A stretch of 64,000 bases of DNA from Planctomycetaceae bacterium (GCA_021732415.1 JAKFVC010000004.1:50141-114140), one strand, 5' to 3'. Shown: positions 9,324-20,771, counted from the stretch's first letter. Numbers and translations: made by a program. Notes: generated from the sequence alone by a model not told the origin.

Positions 9324-10481
9324 GTGTCGGAATTTCAGAGTTCGAACTCGATCGTGACCGACAGTGCTCCCACGCGGACGCTGAAGATCGCCGTTTATGG
9401 AATTTCGAAGAACGAAGAACGACATGTCGCGCGGTTCATGCACAGCGTGCGTGAGGCCGACCTGGTCCTCATCGCAGACACCGGCTCCAGCGACGACACC
9501 GTTCCCGCTCTACGCTCGTCTGGGGCCGTTGTGCACCAGGTAACGGTTTCCCCCTGGCGATTCGATGATGCGCGGAATTCGGCACTCTGGCTGCTGCCGT
9601 CCGATGTTGACGTCTGCATCTCACTGGATCTGGATGAAGTACTGACACCCGGCTGGCGCGCGGCCATCGAGCGTGCCTGGACGCCCGGGACGACGCGTTT
9701 GAGATACAAGTTTGTCTCGTCGTGGAACGCGGACGGATCACCCGGAACGGTATTCTGGAATCAGCGGATCCACGCCCGGCGCGGCTACCGCTGGCAGATG
9801 CCGATACATGAAGTGATCATGTGGTGTGGTGACGGCGCGGAATCGGTCGCGATTTGCGAGGGTTTTGAAGCCCACCATCATCCCGACGAGACTAAACCGC
9901 GATCCAATTATCTGCCCATGCTGGAGCGGTCGGCTGCGGAACTTCCCGATGATCCCCGTTCTGCGCATTACCTCGGGCGCGAGTATTTCTTCTGGAAACA
10001 GCACGCCGCCGCCATCCGCGAGCTGCAGCGCAGCCTGGCTCTCCCCACGGCGACGTGGCTTCCGCAGCGGGCTGAAGCGTGTCGTTTAATTGGAAAATGT
10101 TCCGACGCCCTGGGAAACGCGGCCGAGGCCCTGACCTGGTATTGGAAGGCCGTGGTGGAATGCCCGGGGCAACGTGAGTCCTGGCTCGATTTGAGCCGTG
10201 CTCTCTATTTGAGATCAGACTTTGCGGGCGGCTACTATGCCGCGCGGCGTGCCCTGGGAATTACCGCGCGGTCGCTCGATTACTTCAATGAACCAGACGC
10301 CTGGGGAGCTCAGCCGCATGACCTGCTGTCGGTGTGCGCCTGGCAAATCGGGCTTAAGGAGGAAGCGGCACAACAGGCCGCAATCGCCGCCGAACTGGCT
10401 CCTGACGACCAGCGCATGCAGGAAAATCTCCAGTTCTTCAAGCGTCTCGAATCACAACACGTTGCGGAATCTCGTACATAG
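9324..10481 (+). CDS. Family 2 glycosyltransferase with TPR-like C-terminus
   Basis: A GT-A-fold transferase. The N-terminal segment shows KIAVYGISKNEERHV, the nucleotide-sugar loop ADTGSSDDT and a DLDEVL acidic motif in place of the usual DxD, typical of the SunS-like/family 2 group. The last 200 residues are helical with TPR-like character (AHYLGREYFFWKQHAAAIREL, and LTWYWKAVV). The length is 385 residues from GTG 9324, which has GAGG eleven bases upstream. GTG 9288 and GTG 9354 are alternatives in the same frame. There is no signal peptide, so it acts in the cytoplasm. The kinase gene begins 9 bp after its stop and is likely co-transcribed. Acceptor and donor are unknown. Confidence 0.82.
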   Translation: MSEFQSSNSIVTDSAPTRTLKIAVYGISKNEERHVARFMHSVREADLVLIADTGSSDDTVPALRSSGAVVHQVTVSPWRFDDARNSALWLLPSDVDVCISLDLDEVLTPGWRAAIERAWTPGTTRLRYKFVSSWNADGSPGTVFWNQRIHARRGYRWQMPIHEVIMWCGDGAESVAICEGFEAHHHPDETKPRSNYLPMLERSAAELPDDPRSAHYLGREYFFWKQHAAAIRELQRSLALPTATWLPQRAEACRLIGKCSDALGNAAEALTWYWKAVVECPGQRESWLDLSRALYLRSDFAGGYYAARRALGITARSLDYFNEPDAWGAQPHDLLSVCAWQIGLKEEAAQQAAIAAELAPDDQRMQENLQFFKRLESQHVAESRT

Positions 10482-10489
10482 GCTGACCG

Positions 10490-12538
10490 ATGTCGCTGAC
10501 TTATCAAGAACTAACTGAAGTGCTGACGAGCGTCGGGTTGATCTCGCGGGACGATCTCACGCAGGTGGTCAATCAGATCTCGCCCGACTCCACGTGCCCG
10601 GATATCAGCCTCGTCACGAATCAACTGCTGCGCTACGGGAAGATTACGGAATACCAGCAGCAACTGCTGCTCGAGGGCCGCAGCCTGGAAATGGGGAATT
10701 ACCTGATCCTCGACTGTCTCGGCCAGGGAGGCATGGGGCTGGTTTACAAGGCCCGGCATCATAAGATGGGCCGTGAGGTAGCTCTGAAAGTCATTCACAA
10801 TAAGAGCTCGCTGGCGGCCAACGAGCGGTTTCAGCGTGAAATTGAGGTTGTGGCCGCCATCAAACACCCGAATGTCGTGACAGCTTACGATGCTGGCGAC
10901 CTGAATGGTGTGCAGTACCTGGTCATGGAATACATTTCCGGATCGAACCTCAGTCAACACATTGTGAATAACGGTCCCTTACCGGTTGCGGTGGCTGTGG
11001 GATATCTGCGACAGGTGGCCTTGGGTTTGAAATGTATCCATGATTTGGGGATCGTGCATCGCGACATCAAGCCTTCAAACTTGTTGCTCGAGGACACCGG
11101 CACGGTCAAGATCCTGGATCTGGGATTATCGCGATTGATCGAATGGCCCAGCGACAGTGACGCTGAGACGATGACGGAGATCACCGCGCCGGGGCAGGTC
11201 GTCGGTACGGTGGACTACATGGCTCCCGAGCAGTTTGTGAATCCCAAGAGTCCTGATCATCGTGCTGATTTCTATTCACTAGGGTGTACATTCTATTTCC
11301 TGTTGACCGGCAAACCGCCCTTCGTGGGGCGAACGATGGGCGAGAAGGTCATCGCCCATCGTGAACAGCGACCTCCGCTGTTGCGTCTGGTCCGGGACAG
11401 TGTGTCCCCAGAATTGGAGGTTCTGTTTCAGAAGCTGCTGGCCAAACATCCCGAACAGCGTTTGAGCAGCGCGGACGAATTGATTGCAGCTCTGGATGCC
11501 CTGCCCGAGCACGATTCGGCAACCACGGTGACTTCTGCGTCCAACTTTGATACGACCGACCGTTCGCCGGCGACGGATTCCTCGCCAGCGCGGACGCGCA
11601 GTGCCGTCTTGCAGTTTGGAGCCCTGTCGGGCGTCCTGGTTTTGATTGTGCTGACGATGGTCATCATTTTCACGCGACCGAAAGCGGATCAGGCCGCGGT
11701 GCCCAAGCCGGAAGTTCCCGACAAGCAACCCGCACCAGACTTGGTCGCAAACCCTCAACCGGCCCCGTTGCCGGCCCCGGTTGTCGATGTGTCGGCAGTG
11801 GATCCCCCGATCGTGGCGAATGCGAAGGACCCGCATCAAGTTGCCGCCGAGCTCCTGTTGGCTCGCGGGGGAACTGTGGATGTCATCATTGCCGGCGATT
11901 TTCTACTGGGGATCGGCGACGTGGCCAAACTGCCCCTGAAATTTCAGGTCTTTCGCGCCAATTTGGCGGGCAGCGCCATTACGGACGCGGATCTGTCGGT
12001 GTTGGAGCCACTGAGCACCGTGATCTTGGTGGACGTGGCGCGGACTAAAATCACAGACAAGGGTTTGCGAAGCATCGCTCTGTTGACTGAATTGCCGACG
12101 CTGAATGTTGGAGACACCAGCATTTCCGACGACGGACTCAAATTGTTGGACGGAATGCGGGGGTTAAAGACACTCGATCTGCGAGGGACGCGTGTGACCG
12201 ACATCGGATTGGAACATCTCGCTCGCTTCCATTCCTTGCACTCATTGTTGCTGGGGGAAAATCAGGCTACGACTGATGTGGGACTCAAGCATTTGACTCA
12301 GATGCAAAGTCTGAGCAGTCTCGGACTGCGCGCCACAGCCGTTACAGACGACGGCTTGATGTCGCTCGCGGAACTGCAAAATCTAAAATGGATTGACTTG
12401 GGTCTGACCGGCGTTTCAGATAAGGGTATCGAGAATCTGGAACGGTTGAATCGTATTGAGCACCTGATCCTTAATGGCACGAAGGTGACTCAAGACGGCA
12501 TTCGCAAACTCAAAGCGAAGTGTCGGATTTCTTTATGA
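10490..12538 (+). CDS. Membrane Ser/Thr protein kinase with extracytoplasmic LRR domain
   Basis: A 682-residue protein: a short N-terminal helical region, a Hanks-type kinase domain from about residue 65 ([12 protein letters not shown] glycine loop, VALKVI lysine, HRDIKPSN catalytic loop, DLGLSR in place of [13 protein letters not shown] activation segment), one transmembrane helix (about 380-405), a Pro-rich linker and about seven leucine-rich repeats of the form TDxGLxxL. The kinase motifs are complete, with DLG for DFG as in many planctomycete kinases. The topology puts the kinase in the cytoplasm and the LRRs outside. Planctomycetes have many such kinases. The ligand and target are unknown. 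Confidence 0.93.
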   Translation: MSLTYQELTEVLTSVGLISRDDLTQVVNQISPDSTCPDISLVTNQLLRYGKITEYQQQLLLEGRSLEMGNYLILDCLGQGGMGLVYKARHHKMGREVALKVIHNKSSLAANERFQREIEVVAAIKHPNVVTAYDAGDLNGVQYLVMEYISGSNLSQHIVNNGPLPVAVAVGYLRQVALGLKCIHDLGIVHRDIKPSNLLLEDTGTVKILDLGLSRLIEWPSDSDAETMTEITAPGQVVGTVDYMAPEQFVNPKSPDHRADFYSLGCTFYFLLTGKPPFVGRTMGEKVIAHREQRPPLLRLVRDSVSPELEVLFQKLLAKHPEQRLSSADELIAALDALPEHDSATTVTSASNFDTTDRSPATDSSPARTRSAVLQFGALSGVLVLIVLTMVIIFTRPKADQAAVPKPEVPDKQPAPDLVANPQPAPLPAPVVDVSAVDPPIVANAKDPHQVAAELLLARGGTVDVIIAGDFLLGIGDVAKLPLKFQVFRANLAGSAITDADLSVLEPLSTVILVDVARTKITDKGLRSIALLTELPTLNVGDTSISDDGLKLLDGMRGLKTLDLRGTRVTDIGLEHLARFHSLHSLLLGENQATTDVGLKHLTQMQSLSSLGLRATAVTDDGLMSLAELQNLKWIDLGLTGVSDKGIENLERLNRIEHLILNGTKVTQDGIRKLKAKCRISL

Positions 12539-12544
12539 AGTTCA

Positions 12545-13913
<1,369 letters not shown>

Positions 13914-13928
13914 TTTGCGATAGACGAC

Positions 13929-13968
13929 ACGCCGCTGGCTGCCCATTGACAGCCAGCGGCGTTTGTCT
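13929..13968 (+). terminator. Rho-independent terminator after the collagen-like gene
   Basis: A perfect 13-bp stem (13929-13941 with 13950-13962), an 8-nt loop and a T-rich tail (TTGTCTTG), beginning 16 bp after the stop codon of the collagen-like gene. Confidence 0.85.
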
Positions 13969-14128
13969 TGTACAACCGCCCAAATCAGCCAGTGCCAATA
14001 TCTCTGGGGCGACTCGCTATATTCGCAGCACGACATGTGTTACACTCTCGCCACTCGACGGAGAGTAGACACTTGGCGATTGTTTGCCAGACGGTTTGCT
14101 CTCAAGCATTATTCTCGGAAACGTACAC

Positions 14129-14326
14129 ATGGCCGAAGGCACGATCAAGAAGTTGACTGACAAGGGATTTGGGTTCATTAACACCGGCGGATCGAAAGAT
14201 TTGTTTTTTCACTCGAAGGCCCTGCAAGGCGTCAGCTTTGACGAGCTGCGCGAAGGTCAGAAAGTGACCTTCACCGAAGGCCGTAGCGATAAGGGACCGT
14301 GCGCCGAGAACGTCCGCGCGATCTAA
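14129..14326 (+). CDS. Cold-shock-domain RNA-binding protein
   Basis: A 65-residue protein with the cold-shock fold: EGTIKKLTDKGFGFI (RNP1-like GFGFI) and DLFFHSKAL (RNP2-like), then VTFTEGRSDKGPCAENV. It is close to the usual 65-70 residues of CspA proteins. The ATG at 14129 gives the canonical start MAEGTIK; the frame is open 45 bases further upstream but without family similarity. It should bind single-stranded RNA or DNA in the cytoplasm and act as an RNA chaperone. It is an isolated gene, with a terminator before it and repeats after it. Confidence 0.93.
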   Translation: MAEGTIKKLTDKGFGFINTGGSKDLFFHSKALQGVSFDELREGQKVTFTEGRSDKGPCAENVRAI

Positions 14327-14759
14327 TTAGCCACGCGAAACAGTTTCGCCAGGTGAGCCGGGTGTCTGATGGCAGCCGGCTCACCAGCGTCACTCCTCTT
14401 AAATACCTACCGAGCCTCAATATCGGTGAAGAGGCCGTACGCGCGATCGGAGTCTGGAGATTGCACAGTCTCGACTCCCAAGACGCTCTGTTCGTCGAGA
14501 TCAATTCTGCGCGTATCGAGTTGACATTTCTTCAATTTGAACCTCAGCGCTCATTGCATAAACACACAATAACTCATTGCTGTTGTGATTGATGACGAGG
14601 TTTGACAGAGATTTGACAGAAAAATGGGACGACAGAAAAATTAGATTCAATGACACCGCCGGGATGTATGGACGTAATAATGCCATGACCCAGGGTTGGC
14701 GACAAAATGTCTTGTTGTTGAGCTGTATCGTATTATTTTTCTGTCGTCCCATTTTTCTG
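14327..14759. other. Gene-free stretch ending in a hairpin element
   Basis: Nothing gene-like is seen up to about 14600. From 14614 the space is occupied by the hairpin element that adjoins the GxxExxY gene. Confidence 0.55.
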
Positions 14760-14762
14760 TCA
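14614..14762. repeat. MITE-like hairpin element, left copy
   Basis: Perfect 28-bp terminal inverted repeats (14614-14641 and 14735-14762) built from TGACAGAAAAA and GACGACAGAAAAA blocks enclose 93 bp without coding potential. A related element is at 15583-15722. The right arm supplies the stop codon of the GxxExxY gene on the minus strand. The AT-rich arms differ from the surrounding GC-rich sequence, which fits a non-autonomous mobile element. Confidence 0.75.
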
Positions 14763-15572
14763 CAAGCGAGCGTTGTTTCCCCTCCTGGAAATTAGCACGA
14801 AGAGAACCTTGTGTAACGTAATGTTGACCCACAGCAGGTGTTCCAGCGTTGTGAATTCGATGAATCGTCGCAGGTTTGATTCGAACGCCTTGAGATCGCG
14901 TTGAATGGAAGTCAGCCTGTAGGCCATTGCCGGGTTGATCATCCTCGCTGAGTGGCGCCCCAGTTGTTGCCCGCCCGACACCACATCGATCTCGCGTTCT
15001 ACGGCGGCTTGGCCGCCATAGAAGTAGATCAGGAGATTTGAGTAGAGCTGCAGGTCCAGTCCCGTGCCCCAGTCGCGCAGGCCAGAGGTAACAAGCTCCT
15101 CAAAGTTCCGAAGGTCAGGCAGCGAACGATCCCAGCCATCAGTCTGAACCTCGAAGGCCTGACGTTCCGCCAAGGTTACAGTACTGTTGATGAACTCGTG
15201 CTGGACCTGCTCTGGCCGAAAATTGATCAACTTGCCATGACGCAAGCCGGTCAGCATCAGGTATTGAATCAACTGCTGGCGATGCTGATCGTGGAGATCC
15301 AGAGCCGTTTTGATCTCAAACAATGCACCGTGATCAATTACGAGATCCATCCTCAGGATCGTTTCAAAACTCTGAAATGACACGACCACTTTCGCCTCAG
15401 TGGCCGCCCGTCCCGCGAATCGCCGACACAACTCATTCTGGTAAATCTGCTCGTCAAACAGACGTCCCATGTCGGCGTGAATTGCGAACGCCTGATGAAT
15501 GGCTTCATACGCGACTGAGGCGAACTCCTGCTGTGACATGACACGAATTGGACCATCTACCAGGATTGGCAT
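14760..15572 (-). CDS. GxxExxY-family protein, PD-(D/E)xK nuclease-like
   Basis: A 270-residue protein. The N-terminal 130 residues match the GxxExxY family: a leading helix (EFASVAYEAIHQAF), the motif around GRLFDEQIY, then RMDLVID and FEIKTAL, which correspond to the D and ExK of the PD-(D/E)xK nuclease fold. The remaining 140 residues have no recognised domain, so the protein is about twice the usual length. Function in this family is unproven. It is flanked by two hairpin elements of the same family, and its TGA stop lies inside one of them (14760-14762), so the C-terminus may have been altered by insertion. ATG 15572 is used; the Met at codon 12 is an alternative. Confidence 0.8.
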   Translation of the reverse strand: MPILVDGPIRVMSQQEFASVAYEAIHQAFAIHADMGRLFDEQIYQNELCRRFAGRAATEAKVVVSFQSFETILRMDLVIDHGALFEIKTALDLHDQHRQQLIQYLMLTGLRHGKLINFRPEQVQHEFINSTVTLAERQAFEVQTDGWDRSLPDLRNFEELVTSGLRDWGTGLDLQLYSNLLIYFYGGQAAVEREIDVVSGGQQLGRHSARMINPAMAYRLTSIQRDLKAFESNLRRFIEFTTLEHLLWVNITLHKVLFVLISRRGNNARL

Positions 15573-15965
15573 TTCAGGCCTTTGACAGAAATATTTGACG
15601 ACAGAAAAATGAATACAAATTCATTAATTGGGATAACTGAAGTTCCGTACTTATGGCAAATCGTTTTGTATAACCACGGACTGACAATCTTTTCATTTTT
15701 CTGTCGTCCCGTTTTTCTGTCTCAATCCCCAAGAATGATTCAGTTTACCCACTATATATCTACTTGACGGGGATCAACGACACGGCGATAATCAAAACTC
15801 AAGAAGATATGCAATTTTGACGATGGGTTTTCTGGCCGCGCAAATTGTGCGGACAGTGATCTTGCTTGTAAGTCCATTGTCCAATAGGCGATAGATCATC
15901 AGCACCACCACCTCTGGGCTAGTGCTTCGTGACCGGGAAGTCTCTGCAGGATAGGAATCGCGCTG
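15573..15965. other. Gene-free stretch with second hairpin element
   Basis: It contains the element at 15583-15722. From there to 15965 I see no gene; this part probably holds the promoter for the DUF1501 gene. Confidence 0.5.
15583..15722. repeat. MITE-like hairpin element, right copy
   Basis: Imperfect 30-bp inverted ends (15583-15612 and 15693-15722) share the GACGACAGAAAAAT block with the element at 14614-14762, while the internal sequence is different. The total length (140 bp) is close to that of the first copy (149 bp). It sits 10 bp upstream of the GxxExxY start codon. Confidence 0.7.
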
Positions 15966-17339
15966 ATGCCGCACTTGAGCCCCGTTTCAGAATTGGCGAG
16001 TGTAAATCGCAGACAGTTGCTGAAATGTGGTGCCGGGGCGGTGGGAGCCTATTTCCTCCCGCGGATTTCCTCAGCCGAGCAGGCTCGTCGCAATGAGGCT
16101 CCGGCGAAACGCGCAATCTTTATCTTTCTGCAGGGGGGAATCTCTCAGTACGAAAGCTGGGATCCCAAGCCCGAGGCTCCGAGCGCATATCGCGGTGAAT
16201 TCCAACCGATCGATACGAATGTGCCGGGGACCCGATTGAGCGAACACCTGCCGCTCCTCGCTCAGCAGGCACATCGCTTCAATCTCATTCGTAGCGTCTA
16301 TCAGCCGACCGCCGATCACATCAATGCGACGCACATGCTGCTCACGGGCTATTCGCTGCCCGGTGCGAGTATTGAAGGCAAGAATCGCAATGCCAATCCG
16401 GCCCTGGGGGCTGTCGTTGCTAAGTTTCGCGAGGGGACCAGTCCTGGACTTCCGGGCTACGTCTGCGTACCACATCGCGATCAATTTGGACATCGTCTGC
16501 ACTATGGATCGGCGGCCTATTTGGGCTCTGCGTATGATCCGTTCGATTCCGGAATGCTCCCTGAACTCGCGACCGGACCGTTTGAAATTCCGGCCAACCT
16601 TAGCCTGAACAAAGAACTGAGTACCGGCCGCATCGACCAGCGCTTGGATCTGTTGGGTCGCCTGGATCGAATGGGGATTTCTGCGAAGGCCGGCAAAACC
16701 ACCGACAAGGAAGATCCATTCCTGCACAACGCCTACGAAATGCTCTCCCACGGGTCTGCCGAGCGGGCTTTCGATTTGAATCAAGAGCCCGTTGAACTGC
16801 GGAAAAGATACGGCGACCACGGCATGGGGCAGGAGGCCATTCTGGCACGGCGTCTCGCTGAGGCGGGTGTGCCGTTCACCATGGTCAACTTTTCGCTGAA
16901 TCAAGTCAAAGGCCAGGACTGGGACACGCACGTCGATAATTGCGGCCTGCTCAAGCGGGAATTGTTGCCGCCAATGGACCGGGCAGTCAGTGCGTTGCTA
17001 GAAGATCTCGACGAGCGCGGACTGCTCGATACGACGCTGGTCTGTGTCGTCAGCGAATTCGGTCGTACGCCGCGAATCACCACGGATGGCGGCCGAGATC
17101 ATTGGCCCAATGTCTATTCGTTGATGATTGCCGGCGGGGGCCTCAAGCGAGGCCAGGTTCTGGGGGCCAGCACGCGTGCCGGCGACGAACCTCTCGACCG
17201 TCCGGTTCACATTTACGATGTCCTGGCGACCATCTACCATCAGATGGGAGTCCCCGCCGGCGAAATCTTCCGCGACCTGCAGGGCCGTCCGCTACCGGTG
17301 CTCGCCGCCGGGACGCCGATTGCCGAGTTGCTTGGCTAA
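15966..17339 (+). CDS. DUF1501 exported protein
   Basis: A 457-residue DUF1501 protein, a family strongly expanded in Planctomycetes. It has an N-terminal twin-arginine leader (NRRQLLKCGAGAVGAYFLP), then the family signatures FIFLQGGISQYESWDPKPEAP, DHINATHMLLTGY, WDTHVDN, SEFGRTP and GRDHWPN. The fold is alkaline phosphatase/sulfatase-like with probable metal ligands in the Asp/His motifs, but no activity is established. Such genes often sit beside DUF1549/DUF1553 cytochrome genes; none is present here, so this copy is solitary. A Tat leader implies folding before export. Confidence 0.92.
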   Translation: MPHLSPVSELASVNRRQLLKCGAGAVGAYFLPRISSAEQARRNEAPAKRAIFIFLQGGISQYESWDPKPEAPSAYRGEFQPIDTNVPGTRLSEHLPLLAQQAHRFNLIRSVYQPTADHINATHMLLTGYSLPGASIEGKNRNANPALGAVVAKFREGTSPGLPGYVCVPHRDQFGHRLHYGSAAYLGSAYDPFDSGMLPELATGPFEIPANLSLNKELSTGRIDQRLDLLGRLDRMGISAKAGKTTDKEDPFLHNAYEMLSHGSAERAFDLNQEPVELRKRYGDHGMGQEAILARRLAEAGVPFTMVNFSLNQVKGQDWDTHVDNCGLLKRELLPPMDRAVSALLEDLDERGLLDTTLVCVVSEFGRTPRITTDGGRDHWPNVYSLMIAGGGLKRGQVLGASTRAGDEPLDRPVHIYDVLATIYHQMGVPAGEIFRDLQGRPLPVLAAGTPIAELLG

Positions 17340-17833
17340 CGGGCGCGCGATGATTGCATGACTTGGTGGGCGCTCAAAGGGAATCATTATTGGCAGCAAA
17401 TTAACGGCGACAGCGAATGGGATAATTTCGCGTCATCCCGCCACCCCCGCATCATTCACTGCCTGTTTTAATTCGCTGCCTTGCTCTGCTGCGTACCTAC
17501 TTAGGCCACGCTGGCACTGATGAACTCCGCGTGAGCGTGCGAATTCCTTCGACTGCCGAGGCCAGCACTTAACCGACTGGTGGCAAAGAGGATAGTGCGT
17601 AAACTCCAAATCGAGTACCATGTACGCGTGCCCAAAGTTGCGAAAATGGCGCGTGAGTGCGCGGGTTGAACGTATCGATCTGTGCCGCATTACGGTGAAC
17701 TCGGCAGAAAAGTGACTGGCACCTGTCCATTGCTTCTGCGAAGGTCTGTGTTCCCGTTCCCCCCAGAGTCCTCCGCCGCGCAGGCGGGCAACCGCAGAGA
17801 TTCAGATCCCAATTGTGCCTTCAGAGAGTTTGT
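17340..17833. other. Gene-free stretch, nothing recognised
   Basis: Nearly 500 bp between DUF1501 and the small coiled-coil gene. Short ORFs on either strand look non-coding, and I see no tRNA-like structure or inverted repeat. Confidence 0.5.
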
Positions 17834-18184
17834 ATGACAAAAAGTCAGATCGAAGCGTGCCAGAAGCGGAATGAGCAACTGAAGCAAGACATCGTGGATG
17901 GAAAAGTCACGATTGTGAATGTCACGAAAACGTGCGCGGACATCGACAGCTTGCTCAGCGATCTGGAGGTCTCGACAGAGCAAATTCGACAGGAGCGCAA
18001 GGAACAGCAGGAGCTTCGAAACCGCATCGGCCTGGAGAGCACGCTGAAATCTGACAGCCTGCGCACGGTCGCGGTGCTCCGCGGCAAACTCAAGCGGGCG
18101 CGGGATATTCTGGAGACTTTTGATCAGACAACTTTCTCTGCCCAAGAGAAGCTGGATATGAAAGATGTGATGTCCGACGTGTAA
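17834..18184 (+). CDS. Small coiled-coil protein, unknown function
   Basis: A 116-residue, highly charged protein (MTKSQIEACQKRNEQLKQD...), almost entirely predicted alpha-helix with a heptad-like pattern over about residues 5-95. There is no signal peptide and no recognised family. ATG 17834 follows a weak AGAGAG; the frame also opens 21 bp upstream at a GTG. Codon use resembles neighbouring genes, supporting a real gene. It could be a structural or adaptor protein, but no function can be assigned. Confidence 0.62.
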   Translation: MTKSQIEACQKRNEQLKQDIVDGKVTIVNVTKTCADIDSLLSDLEVSTEQIRQERKEQQELRNRIGLESTLKSDSLRTVAVLRGKLKRARDILETFDQTTFSAQEKLDMKDVMSDV

Positions 18185-18351
18185 GAAAAGATCGCAGGAT
18201 GGCTGCCTCGGCCGTCGTGTTTACAGCCGCTTGTATTGAATAACAGAACTGTTGAGAATCCGTTTTCGCGATTGCCTTCGTGATTCGTTGACTCGCTTGC
18301 CCATGCAGAAACGACGGCCGGGGCGGCCATCCTACAGACAAGGACATCCCT

Positions 18352-19962
18352 GTGGCTTACAGACTTCTTGTGATTCTCGTGGCGTTGGGCTTAGTGCCCT
18401 CATCGTTGTCAGCTCAGGCACCCGAGCTATCTGCGGAACGCATCAAAGCCGCGGTCACCTTCCTGGCGAGTGACAGGTTGGAGGGGCGCGGACCGGGGAC
18501 GAATGGCGAGGTCTTGACTACGGAATACCTTTCCGATGAATTCGAAAAAGCGGGGTTGAAGCCGATTGGTGAGCGTGGCTCGTACTTCCAGCCTGTGCCG
18601 CTGGTGCGAGTGGTGACTAGTCCGATGTCGACGCTGCAGGCCGCGAAGGACGGAACTGTACTCGATATTCCTTGCGAGGAAGGCTTCGCCGGGACGAACC
18701 AAACGCAGCAGGAACTCGAGGAATTCGATGCCGAGGCGGTCTTCGTAGGGCATGGCATCACGGCTCCGGAGTTTGGGTGGGATGACTATGCGGGGATCGA
18801 CGTGACGGGGAAGGTTGTCGTCCTCTTCACGAACGAGCCACCCTCGAATGATCCGAAGTTCTTTGGTGGTACGGCGCTGACTTACTACGGGCGGTGGACT
18901 TATAAGTTTGAGGAAGCGGCACGGCGCGGCGCGAAGGCGTGCCTCATCATTCATACCAGTGAGACGGCCGGGTACCCCTATTCGGTTGTCCGGCCTCTCG
19001 ACCGGGCGCAGCTAAAGCGCGAGCCTGGCCAGCCAGTACTGGTGTTTGCTGGATGGCTGGCGCAGGCGATGGGGGAGAAACTGCTCAGCCTGTCGGGTCG
19101 CACTGTGGAGTCGGCGTTGAAAGAGACGAATACTAAGGGGTTCAAGGGCTACTCGCTGGGGACCAAGTTGAAGGGGAAGATTTCAAGTCGCGTCGAGAAC
19201 TTCGTCAGCCATAATGTCGTTGGCATGGTGGAAGGCGGTGACTCGGCATTGAAGTCGGAAACGTTGGTCTTCACAGCGCACTGGGACCATCTGGGAGTCG
19301 GTCGCGTCGTCAACGGCGACGCGATCTATAATGGAGCGGCAGACAACGCCACCGGGTGTGCGCTCCTGCTGGAGCTCGCCCGTGCGTGGTCGTCTCAATC
19401 GCCCAAGCCCAAACGATCCGCCATCTTCCTGGCCGTTACTGCGGAAGAGAAGGGGTTGCTCGGTTCGAAGTATTACACCCGGAATCCGCTCGTTCCGCTC
19501 AGCAAGACTGCGCTCAACTTGAACTTCGATATGATCCTGCCCCTCGGTGTGCCCGAATCCATCGTCGTCACGGGCGCGGACCGCACAACGGCCTGGCCGC
19601 TGGTCAAGGCCGCGGCAACCAAGAACCGGCTTGAGATCGAGGCCGACCAGCGGGCTCATCTGGGGGTGTTCTACCGGTCAGACCATTTCTCCATGGCGCA
19701 GGCCGGAGTCCCGGCGTTCTCGGTCGGATCGGGGATGAAGATCACGGGCAAGCCGCAGGACTTTGCTCCGAAGGCGCTCAAAGAGTTTAATGATAAGGCG
19801 TATCATTCGCCGCAAGACGATCTCAAATCAGACTGGGATTTTTCGGGCTTTGTGGTGCTCGGGCGATTTGTTCTCGACGTGGCTCGTGATGTTGCGAACG
19901 CCGACCAATTGCCGACATGGAATACTGGGGACGAGTTTCAGCGCAAAGCAGTGAAAGAGTAG
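18352..19962 (+). CDS. Exported M28-family aminopeptidase
   Basis: A 536-residue protein with a Sec signal peptide (AYRLLVILVALGLVPSSLSAQ, residues 2-22) from GTG 18352. An insert resembling a protease-associated (PA) domain lies at about 120-270. The C-terminal half is the M28 zinc peptidase: TAHWDHLG (His and Asp ligands), GAADNATG (bridging Asp), TAEEKGLLGS (catalytic Glu and Glu ligand), and RSDHFSMAQAGVPAFS (last His). All di-zinc residues appear present, so it should be an active exopeptidase in the periplasm or outside the cell. It stands alone, followed by repeat C. Confidence 0.92.
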   Translation: MAYRLLVILVALGLVPSSLSAQAPELSAERIKAAVTFLASDRLEGRGPGTNGEVLTTEYLSDEFEKAGLKPIGERGSYFQPVPLVRVVTSPMSTLQAAKDGTVLDIPCEEGFAGTNQTQQELEEFDAEAVFVGHGITAPEFGWDDYAGIDVTGKVVVLFTNEPPSNDPKFFGGTALTYYGRWTYKFEEAARRGAKACLIIHTSETAGYPYSVVRPLDRAQLKREPGQPVLVFAGWLAQAMGEKLLSLSGRTVESALKETNTKGFKGYSLGTKLKGKISSRVENFVSHNVVGMVEGGDSALKSETLVFTAHWDHLGVGRVVNGDAIYNGAADNATGCALLLELARAWSSQSPKPKRSAIFLAVTAEEKGLLGSKYYTRNPLVPLSKTALNLNFDMILPLGVPESIVVTGADRTTAWPLVKAAATKNRLEIEADQRAHLGVFYRSDHFSMAQAGVPAFSVGSGMKITGKPQDFAPKALKEFNDKAYHSPQDDLKSDWDFSGFVVLGRFVLDVARDVANADQLPTWNTGDEFQRKAVKE

Positions 19963-19971
19963 AAGCGCGAT

Positions 19972-20102
19972 GGGAGGGCGAGGCTCCCGCCGAGCCTAAT
20001 ACGAGCTTTAGCTCGGCGTCCGCCGGAGGCATCAAACGATACGGCCTCCGGCGGACTCCGACCTGACGGTCGCTTTAGGCTCGGCGGGAGCCTCGCCCTC
20101 CC
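19972..20102. repeat. REP-like inverted repeat, copy C, with nested palindrome
   Basis: Perfect 27-bp outer arms (19972-19998 and 20076-20102) of the family seen at 1737, 9001 and 45993. The spacer is longer (77 nt) and contains a second perfect inverted repeat (20018-20030 with 20044-20056), giving a nested hairpin. It lies between two convergent genes. Confidence 0.88.
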
Positions 20103-20126
20103 GAAAACTGGCTCTCCAACGCGATC

Positions 20127-20771
20127 CTAGCCTGGAAGTACCAAGTCCGCGCGTTCGCGGCAGCCGTCATTAAGGATCTCAATCGAGTTGACTCGATCGT
20201 TCGTCAGCGCGCGATGGCGCGCGTCGGCCTCATTCTGCGAGATTCCGCATTCGACATGGCGCAACGCGAGGCGTTCGACCGCGACGTCGAGGTCGCAGTC
20301 GAGAAAGACTCGCAAGTCAAACAAGGATTCTAACCCCCAATCGCTCATCAGGACGTAAAGTCCCTCGACAATAATGAGGGGTACGGATGGTGTCACTTGA
20401 ATCACGTCGGGTCGGGGGTCTTTCTCGGCATGATCGAATGTGGGGAACGATCCCGAGCGTGTTAGTCTGAGACGCTTCATGTCTTCTCGGCAGGCCGCAG
20501 CATCGAACGTGTAGGGAGCGCCCCGACGTCGAAGTCCTTCGGCATCCAACGCGGATCGCGGCAGGTGGTATCCGTCCATTGGAATCACCACGGCGTGCGG
20601 CAGTCGTTCCTGTAGAACGTCACAGAGGGTGGTTTTCCCCGACCCAGGAATGCCGCCGATCCCGATCAAATAGGTATCGGGACGCTTCCGCAGCGCTGCG
20701 AGGATTGCGTCCGCTCGGTTCATGGCAGCGGCCACCGGTGATGAAGGGAGGTTGGAATCAGCCGACGCCAT
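20127..20771 (-). CDS. P-loop sugar/nucleoside kinase, FrcK-like
   Basis: A 214-residue kinase of the uridine kinase/phosphoribulokinase superfamily: Walker A GIPGSGKTT, substrate motif MDGYHLPR, and VPLIIVEGLYVL. This matches the group that includes FrcK, the kinase encoded with the Sinorhizobium fructose transporter. It overlaps the permease gene by 14 bp and is the last gene of the ABC operon, so it most likely phosphorylates the imported compound in the cytoplasm. The substrate is not determined. An internal ATG at codon 17 would also give a complete domain. Confidence 0.82.
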   Translation of the reverse strand: MASADSNLPSSPVAAAMNRADAILAALRKRPDTYLIGIGGIPGSGKTTLCDVLQERLPHAVVIPMDGYHLPRSALDAEGLRRRGAPYTFDAAACREDMKRLRLTRSGSFPTFDHAEKDPRPDVIQVTPSVPLIIVEGLYVLMSDWGLESLFDLRVFLDCDLDVAVERLALRHVECGISQNEADARHRALTNDRVNSIEILNDGCRERADLVLPG

